NCBI GenBank assembly: GCA_018712605.1
Contig: DVGR01000061.1
Location: 1-41,959 of the forward strand
Length of the DNA: 41,959 bases
Direction of reading: 5' to 3'
Source of the DNA: Candidatus Choladousia intestinigallinarum
GTDB taxonomy: Bacteria; Bacillota; Clostridia; Lachnospirales; Lachnospiraceae
Below, piece after piece: positions 1 through 8,709 of the stretch. How positions within the stretch are numbered: the stretch's first letter is position 1; every line of letters starts with the position of its first letter. The translations under genes and the position numbers were made by a program. The notes under the pieces were generated by a model. That model made no database searches. It was not told the origin of the DNA and saw only the letters and a list, made by a program, of their open reading frames with translations.

Positions 1-1034
1 TGAAATATTTCTGTGAGAATGCACCGCAGTACCATATTGCTTGTGCGGGCTCTCTGCTGGGAATTGCCCTGGCAAAGCCGTCCTCCTTTCCGATGGGTAA
101 GGTTAATTTTATGCAGATTGATCCTATGACATTTACTGAATTTCTGATGGCTAACGGCGATGGAAATCTTGCCGGATATTTGGAGAGTATAGATGCCATT
201 AAACCGATTCCAGATGTCTTTTTCAATCCGCTTTATGAAAAATTGAAGATGTATTATGTAACCGGAGGTATGCCGGAATCTGTACTTATGTGGACAGAAG
301 CACGGGATATCTCAGCCATGCAGGGGGCCTTGTCCGGGATCATTAACGCTTATGAGCGGGACTTTGCCAAGCATCCCAATCTCAGTGAGTTTCCCAAGAT
401 CTCTATGATCTGGAAGTCTATACCGTCCCAACTGGCCCGGAAGAATAAGAAGTTTCTTTATAAGGTTGTCAAAGAGGGCGCAAGGGCCCGGGAATATGAG
501 GATGCTTTGCAATGGCTGGTAGATGCCCGATTGGTGCATAAGATCTACCGCAGTACAGCTCCAGGCTTGCCGGTGGCAGCCTACGATGCCTTGTCAGCGT
601 TTAAGATTTATCTGGTAGATGTAGGACTGCTGCGCCGTCTGGCACAGTTGGCGCCCACTGCCTTTGGTGAGGGGAATCGCCTGTTTACTGAATTCAAGGA
701 CGCACTGACTGAGAACTTTGTGCTTCAGACCTTGCTCACTCAGCTTGAAGTGGTTCCCCGTTATTGGAGCCAGAATAATCCTCCTTACGAAGTTGATTTC
801 CTTATTCAGCGGGAGAATGACATTTTTCCTGTAGAAGTTAAGTCGGAGGCAAACAGAACCAGCAGAAGTCTGAAGAAATTTAAAGAGCGGTTTCCGAATC
901 AAGTAAAACTCCGTGTACGGTTTTCTTTGGATAATTTGAAGCTGGATGATGATGTCTTAAATATTCCTTTGTTTATGGCTGACCAAACAGATCGATTGAT
1001 TGGATTGGCAATGGAAAAATCAGGTTATTTATGA
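1..1034 (+). CDS. DUF4143 / AAA_14-type ATPase, C-terminal part (5' end outside window)
   Basis: The frame is open from base 3 (bases 1-2 are a split codon), so the gene begins upstream and only its C-terminal ~343 residues are here. The stretch around bases 30-150 encodes the AGSLLG...SFP.GKV and MTFTEF sequence typical of the AAA_14 to DUF4143 junction. The C-terminal part (bases ~780-860) has VDFLI followed by FPVEVKS, a PD-(D/E)xK-like nuclease fold signature common in this family. Members are predicted ATPases of unknown role that are widespread in gut anaerobes and often scattered as accessory genes. The internal ATG at 93 is not the true start, because similarity to the family continues upstream of it. 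The gene ends 44 nt before the next gene, with no clear terminator between. Confidence 0.85.
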   Translation, partial: KYFCENAPQYHIACAGSLLGIALAKPSSFPMGKVNFMQIDPMTFTEFLMANGDGNLAGYLESIDAIKPIPDVFFNPLYEKLKMYYVTGGMPESVLMWTEARDISAMQGALSGIINAYERDFAKHPNLSEFPKISMIWKSIPSQLARKNKKFLYKVVKEGARAREYEDALQWLVDARLVHKIYRSTAPGLPVAAYDALSAFKIYLVDVGLLRRLAQLAPTAFGEGNRLFTEFKDALTENFVLQTLLTQLEVVPRYWSQNNPPYEVDFLIQRENDIFPVEVKSEANRTSRSLKKFKERFPNQVKLRVRFSLDNLKLDDDVLNIPLFMADQTDRLIGLAMEKSGYL

Positions 1035-1081
1035 TAGAATAAAACAATAAGGAGATTAGACTACGGGCGGAGGGATGAGTG

Positions 1082-3157
1082 ATGAAAAGAGTTATGGAAC
1101 AAAGAGAAGGCCGTACCTGGGGTCGGTTTGTGCTGCCGCTGCTGGTTCTTGTGCTGAGCCTTTGGTGGGGCAATGTGGCCTTTGCGGAGGAAACTGTTGA
1201 GCTGCACTATGGGGGCGGTCTGGATTATGACATGGCAAATGAGATCGTAAATATAGTCAACCAGGAGCGGTCGGCTGCGGGACTGAGTACTCTTACCCAG
1301 ACCGGGGACCTTCAGAATTTAGCCATGATCCGTGCTATGGAGAGTGCGCTGTACTTTTCCCATACCAGGCCGGACGGGACCAGAGGGCTGGATATTATGG
1401 GAACGTCAGGGACCAGGGCAGAGAACATTAGTGTGGGATTTACGAGTGCGGCAAGCGCTATGAACGGCTGGATGAACTCGCCAGGCCACCGGGCGAATAT
1501 TTTAAATGACAGTGTGTCGCAGATCGGTGTTGGCTGTTTCTATGCCAATGGCGCATGGTATGGGGTACAGCTTTTTAGAAGCGGATCGGGGGGAAGCGGC
1601 AGTGTTCTTTCTGGGTATGCCAATAAAGCTATTGCAGTAAAAGCGCGGCCCTCTGTACTGGAGCTTTACGTGCAGGAATCCAGTACTTCTTTCTCCGCCG
1701 ATGCGGTGGTAAAGCTGACGGCAGGAGGAGCTGGGAAGGGCGTGGTTGTTTTGAACCGCAATACTGCCATCGCAAGCCGGAGATTCCTTACGCTGTATGC
1801 CAGCTCCCCGGGCTTGACCTGGAAGTCGGACGGAAGCTTTACGATTGGAATTTGTTCCAGTGTCGTAGGGGCTACTTTATATGGGCAAAAGTGCGGAAGC
1901 AGCCAGACCCTTACTTTGACCTGCGGCACACGTTCTTTTGCGACGCAGGTTTCAATCGCCCATAATCCAGAAGCAGGGACGAACTGTGAGAAGGATATAA
2001 AATGTACAGTGTGCAGACAGGTTTTGGAAGCTAAGAGCGGCCACAGCGGAAGTGTATCCTGTACAGAGTATACTGCCTGCACAAAATGCGGCAAATCGAT
2101 TCCGCCGGCCGGCCATCAGCCCGCTTCGGCTGCCACCTGCACCAAAGACAGCCGCTGCAAAGTCTGCGGTGTAGTTCTGACGAAAGCCTACGGACATAAC
2201 TATGCGGGTGCGAGCTGCCGCAGCGAGGGTACCTGTACCAGGTGCGGGCAGAGATCCTATTCATACGGGGATCACGTGATGGGTGCGTGGACCTACAGCA
2301 GCGACAAGTCCTATCGGACCCGCAAATGTACGGTCTGCGGATATTCGGAGAGAGAACAGCTTGTCAAGCCCACTGTAAAGGTAAGCAGCGTGAAGATCAA
2401 AGGAAAGACCAGCGTAGCCCCAGGGAAAAAGATTACGTTGACGGCATCTGTGTCTCCCTCCAACGCTGCCAATAAAGCGGTGACCTGGAGTTCCAGCAAT
2501 ACAAAATATGCCACGGTGTCTTCCAAGGGCGTGGTGACGGCCAAGGCGGCGGGAGCTGGCAAGACGGTTACTATCACGGCCAAGGCCAAGGATGGCAGCG
2601 GCAAAAAAGCCACGTTTAAGGTTAAGATTACCAAGGCAGTAAAAGTAAAAGCTTTAAAGATCAAAGGAAAGACCAGTGTGCTTGCGGGAAAGAAAATCAC
2701 CCTGAAAGCATCCGTGTCTCCCTCTAATGCCTCCAACAAGGCGGTAACCTGGAGCTCCGGCAACAAAAAATATGCCACAGTGTCCTCCAAGGGCGTGGTG
2801 ACGGCCAAGGCAGCGGGAGCTGGCAAGACGGTTACTATCACGGCCAGGGCCAAGGATGGCAGCGGCAAGAAGGCCACTTTTAAGGTCAAGATCAAAGGGG
2901 CAGTGAGCAAGATCACGCTGAAGGGTTCAAAAACCCTGAAGGCTGGCAAAAAAACCACCATAAAAGCCACGGTAAAAGTAGGGAAGGGCGGAAGCAAGGC
3001 GCTTCAGTGGAGCAGCAGCAACAAAAAATACGCCACGGTATCTTCCAAGGGCGTGGTGACGGCTAAGGCAGCGGGAAAGGGAAAAACGGTTGCCATCACG
3101 GCCAAGGCTAAAGACGGCAGCGGCAAGAAAGCCACGATCAAGATAAAAATAAAATAA
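1082..3157 (+). CDS. Secreted CAP-domain protein with Cys-rich repeats and three Big2 Ig-like domains
   Basis: Residues 1-35 form a signal peptide ending in VAFA. A CAP/SCP-PR1 domain follows (about 48-165) with the family motifs HTRPDG, GWMNSPGHRANIL and a final GVQLF. Residues ~300-415 hold repeated CxxC pairs spaced by GH or GDH, a probable metal-binding or disulfide-rich linker seen in surface proteins of this family. The tail (about 430-691) is three tandem Big2 (BID_2) domains rich in Lys, each with TWSSSN-type and YATVSSKGVVTAKAAG-type strands. No LPXTG or anchor is visible, so the protein is probably secreted or held by the basic Ig domains. I chose ATG 1082 over the in-frame GTG 1079 because GGAGGG at 1069-1074 is 7 nt before it. 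The ligand is unknown; CAP proteins are non-enzymatic in most described cases. Confidence 0.9.
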   Translation: MKRVMEQREGRTWGRFVLPLLVLVLSLWWGNVAFAEETVELHYGGGLDYDMANEIVNIVNQERSAAGLSTLTQTGDLQNLAMIRAMESALYFSHTRPDGTRGLDIMGTSGTRAENISVGFTSAASAMNGWMNSPGHRANILNDSVSQIGVGCFYANGAWYGVQLFRSGSGGSGSVLSGYANKAIAVKARPSVLELYVQESSTSFSADAVVKLTAGGAGKGVVVLNRNTAIASRRFLTLYASSPGLTWKSDGSFTIGICSSVVGATLYGQKCGSSQTLTLTCGTRSFATQVSIAHNPEAGTNCEKDIKCTVCRQVLEAKSGHSGSVSCTEYTACTKCGKSIPPAGHQPASAATCTKDSRCKVCGVVLTKAYGHNYAGASCRSEGTCTRCGQRSYSYGDHVMGAWTYSSDKSYRTRKCTVCGYSEREQLVKPTVKVSSVKIKGKTSVAPGKKITLTASVSPSNAANKAVTWSSSNTKYATVSSKGVVTAKAAGAGKTVTITAKAKDGSGKKATFKVKITKAVKVKALKIKGKTSVLAGKKITLKASVSPSNASNKAVTWSSGNKKYATVSSKGVVTAKAAGAGKTVTITARAKDGSGKKATFKVKIKGAVSKITLKGSKTLKAGKKTTIKATVKVGKGGSKALQWSSSNKKYATVSSKGVVTAKAAGKGKTVAITAKAKDGSGKKATIKIKIK
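2390..3157 (+). repeat. Three tandem Big2-coding DNA repeats (~260 nt period)
   Basis: The coding sequence for the Big2 domains repeats with a period of about 264 then 258 nt. For example, the segment that starts with GCCACGGT and reads into GGGCGTGGTGACGGC recurs near 2510, 2774 and 3031, almost identical over tens of bases. Copies 1 and 2 are the most alike. This is an in-frame internal duplication and a likely site of copy-number change. Confidence 0.8.
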
Positions 3158-3176
3158 TGGAATCCTAAAATTTCCA

Positions 3177-3205
3177 TTGACAAATAAAAAGATCAATGGT
3201 ATGCT
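3177..3205 (+). promoter_or_regulatory. Sigma-A-type promoter of the T-box leader
   Basis: TTGACA at 3177-3182 and TATGCT at 3200-3205 are separated by 17 nt. This places the transcript start near 3212, just ahead of the T-box leader. Confidence 0.65.
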
Positions 3206-3211
3206 TTAGTG

Positions 3212-3501
3212 GAATAAAGCGAAACCGATGAGAAAGAGTAGTAAGCTGACACAGGAGATCACAGAGAGCTGCCGGCGGTGGGAAGGCAGTATTGAATGGT
3301 TTGCTGAATGGACTTTCGAGGGCAGCCTGAACGGGGAATCCTCAGTAGGCGCTGACGGGAACCGGAGCCGTTATGAATCCGGAGTGTATAATTTAATTTA
3401 TTTTATTGTACATGGCAGAGTGGACATTTCGTCAAGTTGAGTGGTACCGCGATAATAAGATTTTATTACCGTCTCAGGCAGAGAGCCTGGGGCGGTTTTT
3501 T
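3212..3501 (+). promoter_or_regulatory. T-box leader, probable tryptophan specifier (TGG)
   Basis: The leader shows the T-box landmarks in order. An AGAGTAG stem-I bulge motif lies at ~3235, AGAGAGCTG and GGTGGGAAGGCAG of the distal stem-I loop lie at ~3264-3290, and a specifier context GAA-TGG-ACT has TGG at 3309-3311. The T-box core GAGTGGTACCGCG is at 3439-3451. A terminator hairpin follows: 3468-3479 pairs with 3485-3496 (12 bp including G-U pairs, 5-nt loop) and ends in T6 at 3496-3501. Uncharged tRNA is expected to favour the antiterminator and turn on the ABC importer downstream. The TGG specifier fits the known link between Trp T-boxes and trpXYZ-type transporters. The tRNA-acceptor-binding bulge reads TGGT, which would suit an A discriminator best. 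Confidence 0.88.
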
Positions 3502-3610
3502 ATGATATAGGAAAGTTCTCACTTTCCTATATCATAAAAAGCGCTTCGCGCGGCGATGCGCACTTTTGTTCTTTGTTTAGGAAACTTCGTTCCTACAGAG
3601 TAAAAGCTCC
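3501..3610. repeat. Inverted repeat and hairpin-rich intergenic element
   Basis: Immediately after the T-box terminator, 3501-3516 and 3521-3536 form a perfect 16-bp inverted repeat with a 4-nt loop. A GC-rich segment GCGCTTCGCGC (3541-3551) and a further hairpin TAGGAA/TTCCTA (about 3579-3596) follow. The module has no coding potential and stands between the leader and its gene, so an inserted intergenic palindromic element is likely. Only one copy is present in the window, so repetition elsewhere is not shown. Confidence 0.5.
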
Positions 3611-3688
3611 GCATGGATTGCGCTGCGGGATTCTTTTTAAAGTCCCGAATTCTTGACCCTCATCTGCCTTCAGGAAAGGAGAATCATT

Positions 3689-4693
3689 ATGAAAAAGAGA
3701 AACATGTTATTAGCAGCCGTTTTAACAGGATGTATGATGGGATCCCTGGTTTCTGTCCCAGCTATGGCGGAGGAAGATTCTTATACCATTGGTATCTCAC
3801 AGTTTGCGGAGCATGGCTCTTTGGATAACTGCCGGGAAGGTTTCCTGGAGGGATTAAAAGAAGCAGGTATTGAAGAAGGGGTAAATCTGGAAGTGATTTT
3901 CGAGAATGCCCAGTCTGACACGGGCACGGCCAGTACGATTTCCGACAGCTTTGTCTCCCAGGGGGTAGATATGATCTGTGCCATTGCCACCCCAAGCGCC
4001 ATGAGCGCTTACAATAGCTGCATGGAGGCGGATATCCCGGTGATTTACACCGCAGTGTCCGACCCGGTAGGGGCGGGACTTGCAAATGAAGATGGGACTT
4101 CCGTGGGAAATATTACGGGAACAGCGGATCAGCTTCCGGTGGAGGAGCAGCTTCAGATGATCCGTGCCCTTATGCCGGATGCCGAGAGCATCGGGATTCT
4201 CTATACCACCAGCGAGGCCAATTCTCTCAGCACCATTGAGCAGTATAAGCAGGCGGCAGGGGAGTACGGATTTGAGATCGTTGAATCCGGGATCAATACC
4301 ATTGCCGATATAGAGATGGCGGCTGCGGATCTGGCGGGAAAGGTAGACTGTATCAACAATCTTACGGACAATACGGTGGTGTCGGCTTTGCAGACGGTGC
4401 TGGCAGCAGCCAATGAAGCAGGAATTCCTGTATTTGGATCTGAGGTGGAGCAGGTAAAGAACGGATGCATGGCTTCCATGGGGATTGATTATATAGAGCT
4501 TGGGAAGCAGACAGGTGCTATGGCGGCTCAAGTGCTCAAAGGAGAAGCGGCGGCTTCAGACCTGGAGTATCAGGTATGCTCCGGCGCAAGCCTGTATGTG
4601 AATACAGCGGCGGCAGAGGGAATTGGCTTTGAGTTGGATGAAGAGTATATTGCGGATGCGGCAGAAGTGTTCGCTGAGATTACGGTAGAGTAG
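3689..4693 (+). CDS. ABC importer substrate-binding protein (TrpX-like, COG2984 type)
   Basis: This protein of 334 residues is the extracytoplasmic solute receptor of the importer. It opens with a signal sequence (MKKRNMLLAAVL). LTGC at about residues 14-17 could be a lipobox, but VPAMA at ~29 could equally be a signal peptidase I site, so the mode of anchoring is open. The mature part begins YTIGISQFAEH, followed by a periplasmic-binding-protein type 1 fold (ABC_sub_bind family) with VDMICAIATPSA and AVSDPVGAGL. ATG 3689 is chosen because AGGAAAGGAG lies just upstream at 3672-3681; the longer frame from 3653 has no such site. It is followed after 10 nt by the permease. The Trp-specifier T-box upstream points to tryptophan or a close analogue as substrate, by inference only. 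Confidence 0.85.
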   Translation: MKKRNMLLAAVLTGCMMGSLVSVPAMAEEDSYTIGISQFAEHGSLDNCREGFLEGLKEAGIEEGVNLEVIFENAQSDTGTASTISDSFVSQGVDMICAIATPSAMSAYNSCMEADIPVIYTAVSDPVGAGLANEDGTSVGNITGTADQLPVEEQLQMIRALMPDAESIGILYTTSEANSLSTIEQYKQAAGEYGFEIVESGINTIADIEMAAADLAGKVDCINNLTDNTVVSALQTVLAAANEAGIPVFGSEVEQVKNGCMASMGIDYIELGKQTGAMAAQVLKGEAAASDLEYQVCSGASLYVNTAAAEGIGFELDEEYIADAAEVFAEITVE

Positions 4694-4703
4694 GAGTCGT
4701 TTT

Positions 4704-5588
4704 ATGGTTTTGCTATTAAGTGTTCTGGAGCAGGGAATGATCTATGCGATTATGGCCCTGGGCGTATATATCACATATAAAATCCTAGATTTCCCGGACC
4801 TTACCGTGGATGGCAGCTTCCCTATGGGAGCTGCCATTACGGCTGTTATGATCAGCCGGGATATGAATCCTCTTCTGACCCTTCCGGTATCCTTTGGGGC
4901 AGGGGTTTTAGTAGGGATCTGTACCGGTCTGATTCATGTAAAGCTGAAGGTCAGGGATCTCCTTTCTGGAATTATTATGATGACGGGGCTTTATTCCATA
5001 AACCTGGCCGTGGCAGGCCGGGCGAATCTCCCCATCTATAATAAGACCACGATTTTTGAAAATGATTTTGTGAAAAAGTACTGTCCCGCATTTTTAGAAG
5101 ACTTCGACAAGGTGATTATTATTGCGGTGATTATGTTGATCAGCAAATATCTTCTGGACTGGTATCTCAGGACAAAGTCTGGGATGATGCTCCGGGCAGT
5201 GGGAGACAACGACAGGCTTGTCACCTCTCTGCATGTAGATAAAGGGTTTGTGAAGATTGTTGGGCTGGCGGTAGCCAATGGCCTGGTTTCCCTGGGAGGA
5301 TGTATTTTTGCTCAGCAGCAGCGGTACTTTGACGTGAGCATGGGAACCGGAACGGTGGTAATCGGACTTGCCAGCGTCATTATCGGTACCAGCCTGTTTC
5401 GGAAGGTTACGGTGCTGCGGGTGACTTCCAGCGTGGTGATCGGATCTGTCATTTATAAAGGGTGCGTGGCCTTGGCTATCAGCCTGGGACTTCCCTCCAC
5501 TTATATGAAGGTGGTTACGGCTGTACTGTTTTTACTGATCCTGGTTCTGGGGACAGAGAGGAAAAGGAAGGTGAAGGTCAATGCTTGA
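4704..5588 (+). CDS. ABC importer permease (TrpY-like, COG4120 type)
   Basis: This is an integral membrane protein of 294 residues with 8 or more hydrophobic segments, from the N-terminal LLLSVLEQGMIYAIMALGVY to the last near VVTAVLFLLILVLG. It belongs to the branched-chain-amino-acid-permease-like family (BPD_transp_2): PDLTVDGSFPMGAAI near the start and GLASVIIGTSLF near the C-terminal end are typical. It would form the homodimeric pore for the receptor encoded upstream. GGAG at 4693-4696 lies 7 nt before the ATG, and its 3' end overlaps the ATPase gene by 8 nt, so translation is coupled. The C-terminus is strongly basic (ERKRKVKV). Confidence 0.88.
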   Translation: MVLLLSVLEQGMIYAIMALGVYITYKILDFPDLTVDGSFPMGAAITAVMISRDMNPLLTLPVSFGAGVLVGICTGLIHVKLKVRDLLSGIIMMTGLYSINLAVAGRANLPIYNKTTIFENDFVKKYCPAFLEDFDKVIIIAVIMLISKYLLDWYLRTKSGMMLRAVGDNDRLVTSLHVDKGFVKIVGLAVANGLVSLGGCIFAQQQRYFDVSMGTGTVVIGLASVIIGTSLFRKVTVLRVTSSVVIGSVIYKGCVALAISLGLPSTYMKVVTAVLFLLILVLGTERKRKVKVNA

Positions 5589-6354
5589 TTTAAAGGGAAT
5601 TCATAAATATTACAATCCGGGAACGGTAAATGAGATGTGCCTCTTTCAGGATTTTAACCTTCACATTGACGATGGGGAATTTGTGGCTGTGGTAGGCAGC
5701 AATGGTTCCGGAAAAACCTCACTGCTGAATATTATCTGCGGCAGCATTTTGGTGGACTCTGGACAGATTCTGATGAACGGCAAGGATATCACCAATCAGA
5801 AGGAATATAAGAGAATGGGCAGCATCGGAAGGGTATTCCAGAATCCGGCACTGGGGACATGCCCTTCTATGACGATTCTGGAAAACCTTTCTCTGGCTGA
5901 GAATAAGGGGCGCCCCTACAACCTGACCAGGGGAGTGGACAGGAAAAAACGCAGCGCTTATAGAGAACTTCTTTCTGCTTTGAATCTTCATCTGGAGGAT
6001 AAGCTGGACATCCGAGTGGGATCCCTCTCAGGAGGACAGCGGCAGGCCCTGGCTCTTCTCATGGCGACTATGACGCCGGTGGACTTTCTGATTCTGGATG
6101 AACATACGGCGGCCCTGGACCCGAAGACAGCAGAGATTAATATGAAGCTGACCGATCAGATTGTCCGGGAAAAGAAGCTGACCTCTATTATGGTGACCCA
6201 TAATCTCCGCTACGCCATCGAATATGGCAGCCGGATTTTGATGATGCATCAGGGAAAGGTAATCTTGGACAAGAGGGGCGAAGAGAAGAAAAAGCTCCAG
6301 GTGGAGGATGTACTCTCTATGTTTAATGAGATCAGTATTGAATGTGGAAACTAA
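5581..6354 (+). CDS. ABC importer ATPase (TrpZ-like, COG1101 type)
   Basis: This cytoplasmic nucleotide-binding subunit has 257 residues. Walker A is GSNGSGKTS (about residues 39-47), the Q-loop lies near RVFQNP (about 88), the signature is LSGGQRQALAL (about 147) and Walker B is LILDEHTAALDP (about 169). A switch His is in MVTHN (about 206). In the D-loop region DEHTAALDP, His-Thr replaces the usual Pro-Thr, which is common in this subfamily. It ends the operon; a hairpin terminator follows at 6400. Substrate is inferred only from the T-box and family. Confidence 0.9.
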   Translation: MLDLKGIHKYYNPGTVNEMCLFQDFNLHIDDGEFVAVVGSNGSGKTSLLNIICGSILVDSGQILMNGKDITNQKEYKRMGSIGRVFQNPALGTCPSMTILENLSLAENKGRPYNLTRGVDRKKRSAYRELLSALNLHLEDKLDIRVGSLSGGQRQALALLMATMTPVDFLILDEHTAALDPKTAEINMKLTDQIVREKKLTSIMVTHNLRYAIEYGSRILMMHQGKVILDKRGEEKKKLQVEDVLSMFNEISIECGN

Positions 6355-6399
6355 ACGTACATCAGGAAAATGTGCTTTTAGAATGGACTTATACAGCAG

Positions 6400-6434
6400 C
6401 CGCATGGGAATAAGAGAAAACCCATGCGGTTTTT
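6400..6434 (+). terminator. Rho-independent terminator of the ABC importer operon
   Basis: CCGCATGGG (6400-6408) pairs perfectly with CCCATGCGG (6421-6429) over a 12-nt loop and is followed by TTTTT. Confidence 0.85.
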
Positions 6435-6485
6435 GTATGGGATAAGATTGTGCAGAAAATTATACAATATTTACCCGGATCTTTC

Positions 6486-6514
6486 TTGACGGATAGGGCA
6501 CAATACTTTATATT
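6486..6514 (+). promoter_or_regulatory. Promoter of the pyruvate formate-lyase operon with overlapping palindrome
   Basis: TTGACG (6486-6491) and TATATT (6509-6514) are spaced 17 nt apart. An inverted repeat ACAATA/TATTGT (6500-6505 and 6511-6516) covers the -10 box, and a similar ATACAATATT lies upstream near 6463. This could be an operator for a redox or growth regulator; the regulator is not identifiable from the sequence. Confidence 0.6.
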
Positions 6515-6564
6515 GTAGGCATAAGGAGGTTATGTGGAGCTAACTAAAAGTAAGGAGGATGTCT

Positions 6565-8664
6565 ATGAGACAGGAATGGGCTTCATTCAGAGGAGGAGTC
6601 TGGGAAAAAGAGATTAACGTGCGGGATTTCATTCAGAAGAATTACACGCCATACGAGGGGGACGAGAGCTTTCTGGAGGGTCCCACGGAGGCTACCAGGG
6701 AATTGTGGGAACAGGCATTGAAGCTGTCTGAGGAAGAGAGGAAAAAAGGCGGCGTCCTGGATATGGATACTCACATTATTTCCACCATTACTTCCCATGG
6801 CCCCGGATATCTGAACAAAGATAAGGAAAAGATCGTAGGCTTTCAGACAGACAAGCCTTTTAAGCGGGCGCTTCAGCCAAACGGGGGAATCCGCATGGCC
6901 ATAAAGGCGTGCGAGGAAAACGGGTATCATGTAGACCCGGAAATCGTGGAGTTTTACACAAAATATCGCAAGACCCACAATGACGGTGTATTTGACGCAT
7001 ATTCCCCGGAAATGCGAAACTGCCGTTCCAGCCATATTATTACAGGTCTTCCCGATGCGTATGGGCGGGGAAGAATTATCGGAGATTACAGGCGGGTAGC
7101 CCTGTACGGAGTGGATCGGCTGATTGAGGACAAGGAAGAGCAGAAGGCCGGGACACGAAGCAATATGTATGAAGATGTCATCCGTACCAGAGAAGAGCTT
7201 TCCGAGCAGATTAAAGCTCTGAAAGAGCTGAAACAACTGGGAAAGATTTATGGATATGATATTTCCGGGCCTGCCAGGAACGTACAGGAGGCGATCCAGT
7301 GGCTGTATTTCGGCTACCTGGCAGCCATCAAGGAGCAGAACGGGGCGGCAATGTCTCTGGGGCGTACATCCACCTTCCTGGATATTTATGCTGAGAGAGA
7401 TCTGAGAGATGGAACCTTTACCGAGGCGCAGATTCAGGAGTTCGTGGATCACTTTGTCATGAAGCTGCGTCTTGTGAAATTTGCCAGAACCCCGGAATAC
7501 AACGCTCTTTTCTCAGGAGACCCTACCTGGGTGACGGAATCCATCGGCGGTATGGGGATCGACGGAAGGAGTATGGTTACAAAAATGTCCTACCGTTATC
7601 TGCATACCCTTACGAACCTGGGGCCTGCGCCGGAGCCGAATCTGACGGTTCTGTGGTCCGTAAGGCTGCCAAGGAATTTTAAGAGGTTCTGCGCCAGGAC
7701 CTCCATTGCCTCTTCTTCCATTCAGTATGAGAACGATGATCTTATGCGGGTGACCCATGGAGACGATTACGCCATTGCCTGCTGCGTGTCCTCCATGAGA
7801 GTGGGAAAAGAAATGCAGTTTTTCGGAGCTAGGGCGAACCTGGCCAAATGTCTGCTCTATGCCATCAACGGCGGTGTGGATGAGATTACCAAGAAACAGG
7901 TAGGTCCCAAATACCGTCCCATTACTTCGGAATACCTGGATTATGACGAGGTGATGGAACGCTACAATGACATGAGCCGCTGGCTGTCCCATGTCTATGT
8001 AAATGCCCTGAATATTATTCATTATATGCATGACAAGTACTGCTATGAGCGGATACAGATGGCCCTCCATGACAAGAACGTGACGAGATGGTTTGCCACA
8101 GGTATTGCAGGCCTGTCTGTGATCACGGACTCACTTTCTGCCATTAAATACGCCAAGGTAAAGACGATCCGTGACGAGAACGGCATTGTGGTGGATTTTG
8201 AAGTTGAGGGCGATTATCCCAAATATGGAAATGATGACGACCGTGCAGATGAGATTGCCTACAAGATTGTAAAAGATTTTATGCACTATGTGGGTACTAC
8301 TCAGACCTACAGAGGCGGTATTCCCACTACGTCTATCCTGACGATCACCTCCAACGTGGTTTATGGAAAAAATACTGGGGCCACGCCGGATGGAAGAAAA
8401 GCGGGAGAGCCTTTTGCTCCCGGCGCCAACCCTATGCACGGAAGAGATAGCCATGGGGCGGTGGCATCTTTAAGTTCTGTGGCCAAGCTTCCTTTCAAGG
8501 AGGCACAGGACGGGATTTCCAACACCTTTTCCATTATCCCTGGAGCGCTGGGAAAAGAGGATGTGGTTATGCTGGATTCCCTGAGTCTGGACGATCTGAG
8601 CTTCTCCCTGGAACCGGACTGCGCCTGCTGCGAGCCGAACCTGACCATGGAAGGGGAGGAATAA
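6565..8664 (+). CDS. pflB: Pyruvate formate-lyase catalytic subunit lacking the glycyl-radical domain
   Basis: This protein of 699 residues matches PflB over almost its whole length. The adjacent catalytic cysteines are Cys406-Cys407 in IACCVSSM, within the family landmarks IQYENDDLM and [17 protein letters not shown]. The substrate loop [14 protein letters not shown] and the late LGKED motif are also present. Intact PflB continues after LGKED into a ~60-80-residue domain carrying the radical glycine. Here the frame instead runs through a short Cys-containing acidic tail (EPDCACCEP) and stops. The missing domain is encoded separately 45 nt downstream. The start at 6565 is preferred because AAGGAGG (6552-6558) abuts the alternative ATG 6559 but sits 6 nt from 6565. 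Product: conversion of pyruvate and CoA to acetyl-CoA and formate, cytoplasmic, oxygen-sensitive, presumably active only together with the small protein. Confidence 0.93.
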   Translation: MRQEWASFRGGVWEKEINVRDFIQKNYTPYEGDESFLEGPTEATRELWEQALKLSEEERKKGGVLDMDTHIISTITSHGPGYLNKDKEKIVGFQTDKPFKRALQPNGGIRMAIKACEENGYHVDPEIVEFYTKYRKTHNDGVFDAYSPEMRNCRSSHIITGLPDAYGRGRIIGDYRRVALYGVDRLIEDKEEQKAGTRSNMYEDVIRTREELSEQIKALKELKQLGKIYGYDISGPARNVQEAIQWLYFGYLAAIKEQNGAAMSLGRTSTFLDIYAERDLRDGTFTEAQIQEFVDHFVMKLRLVKFARTPEYNALFSGDPTWVTESIGGMGIDGRSMVTKMSYRYLHTLTNLGPAPEPNLTVLWSVRLPRNFKRFCARTSIASSSIQYENDDLMRVTHGDDYAIACCVSSMRVGKEMQFFGARANLAKCLLYAINGGVDEITKKQVGPKYRPITSEYLDYDEVMERYNDMSRWLSHVYVNALNIIHYMHDKYCYERIQMALHDKNVTRWFATGIAGLSVITDSLSAIKYAKVKTIRDENGIVVDFEVEGDYPKYGNDDDRADEIAYKIVKDFMHYVGTTQTYRGGIPTTSILTITSNVVYGKNTGATPDGRKAGEPFAPGANPMHGRDSHGAVASLSSVAKLPFKEAQDGISNTFSIIPGALGKEDVVMLDSLSLDDLSFSLEPDCACCEPNLTMEGEE

Positions 8665-8709
8665 TGACGCACCCAGAATGAATTTCAAATAGACAGGAGG
8701 ACTTTAAAT

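Noticed and set aside
93-1034. ATG 93 as the start of the first gene
   Set aside because: Family similarity (AGSLLG region) continues in frame upstream of it to the window edge, so the gene is truncated by the window.
2390-3157. Repeats as a CRISPR array
   Set aside because: The repeats are ~260 nt, in frame and encode Big2 domains; there are no short palindromic repeats with unique spacers.
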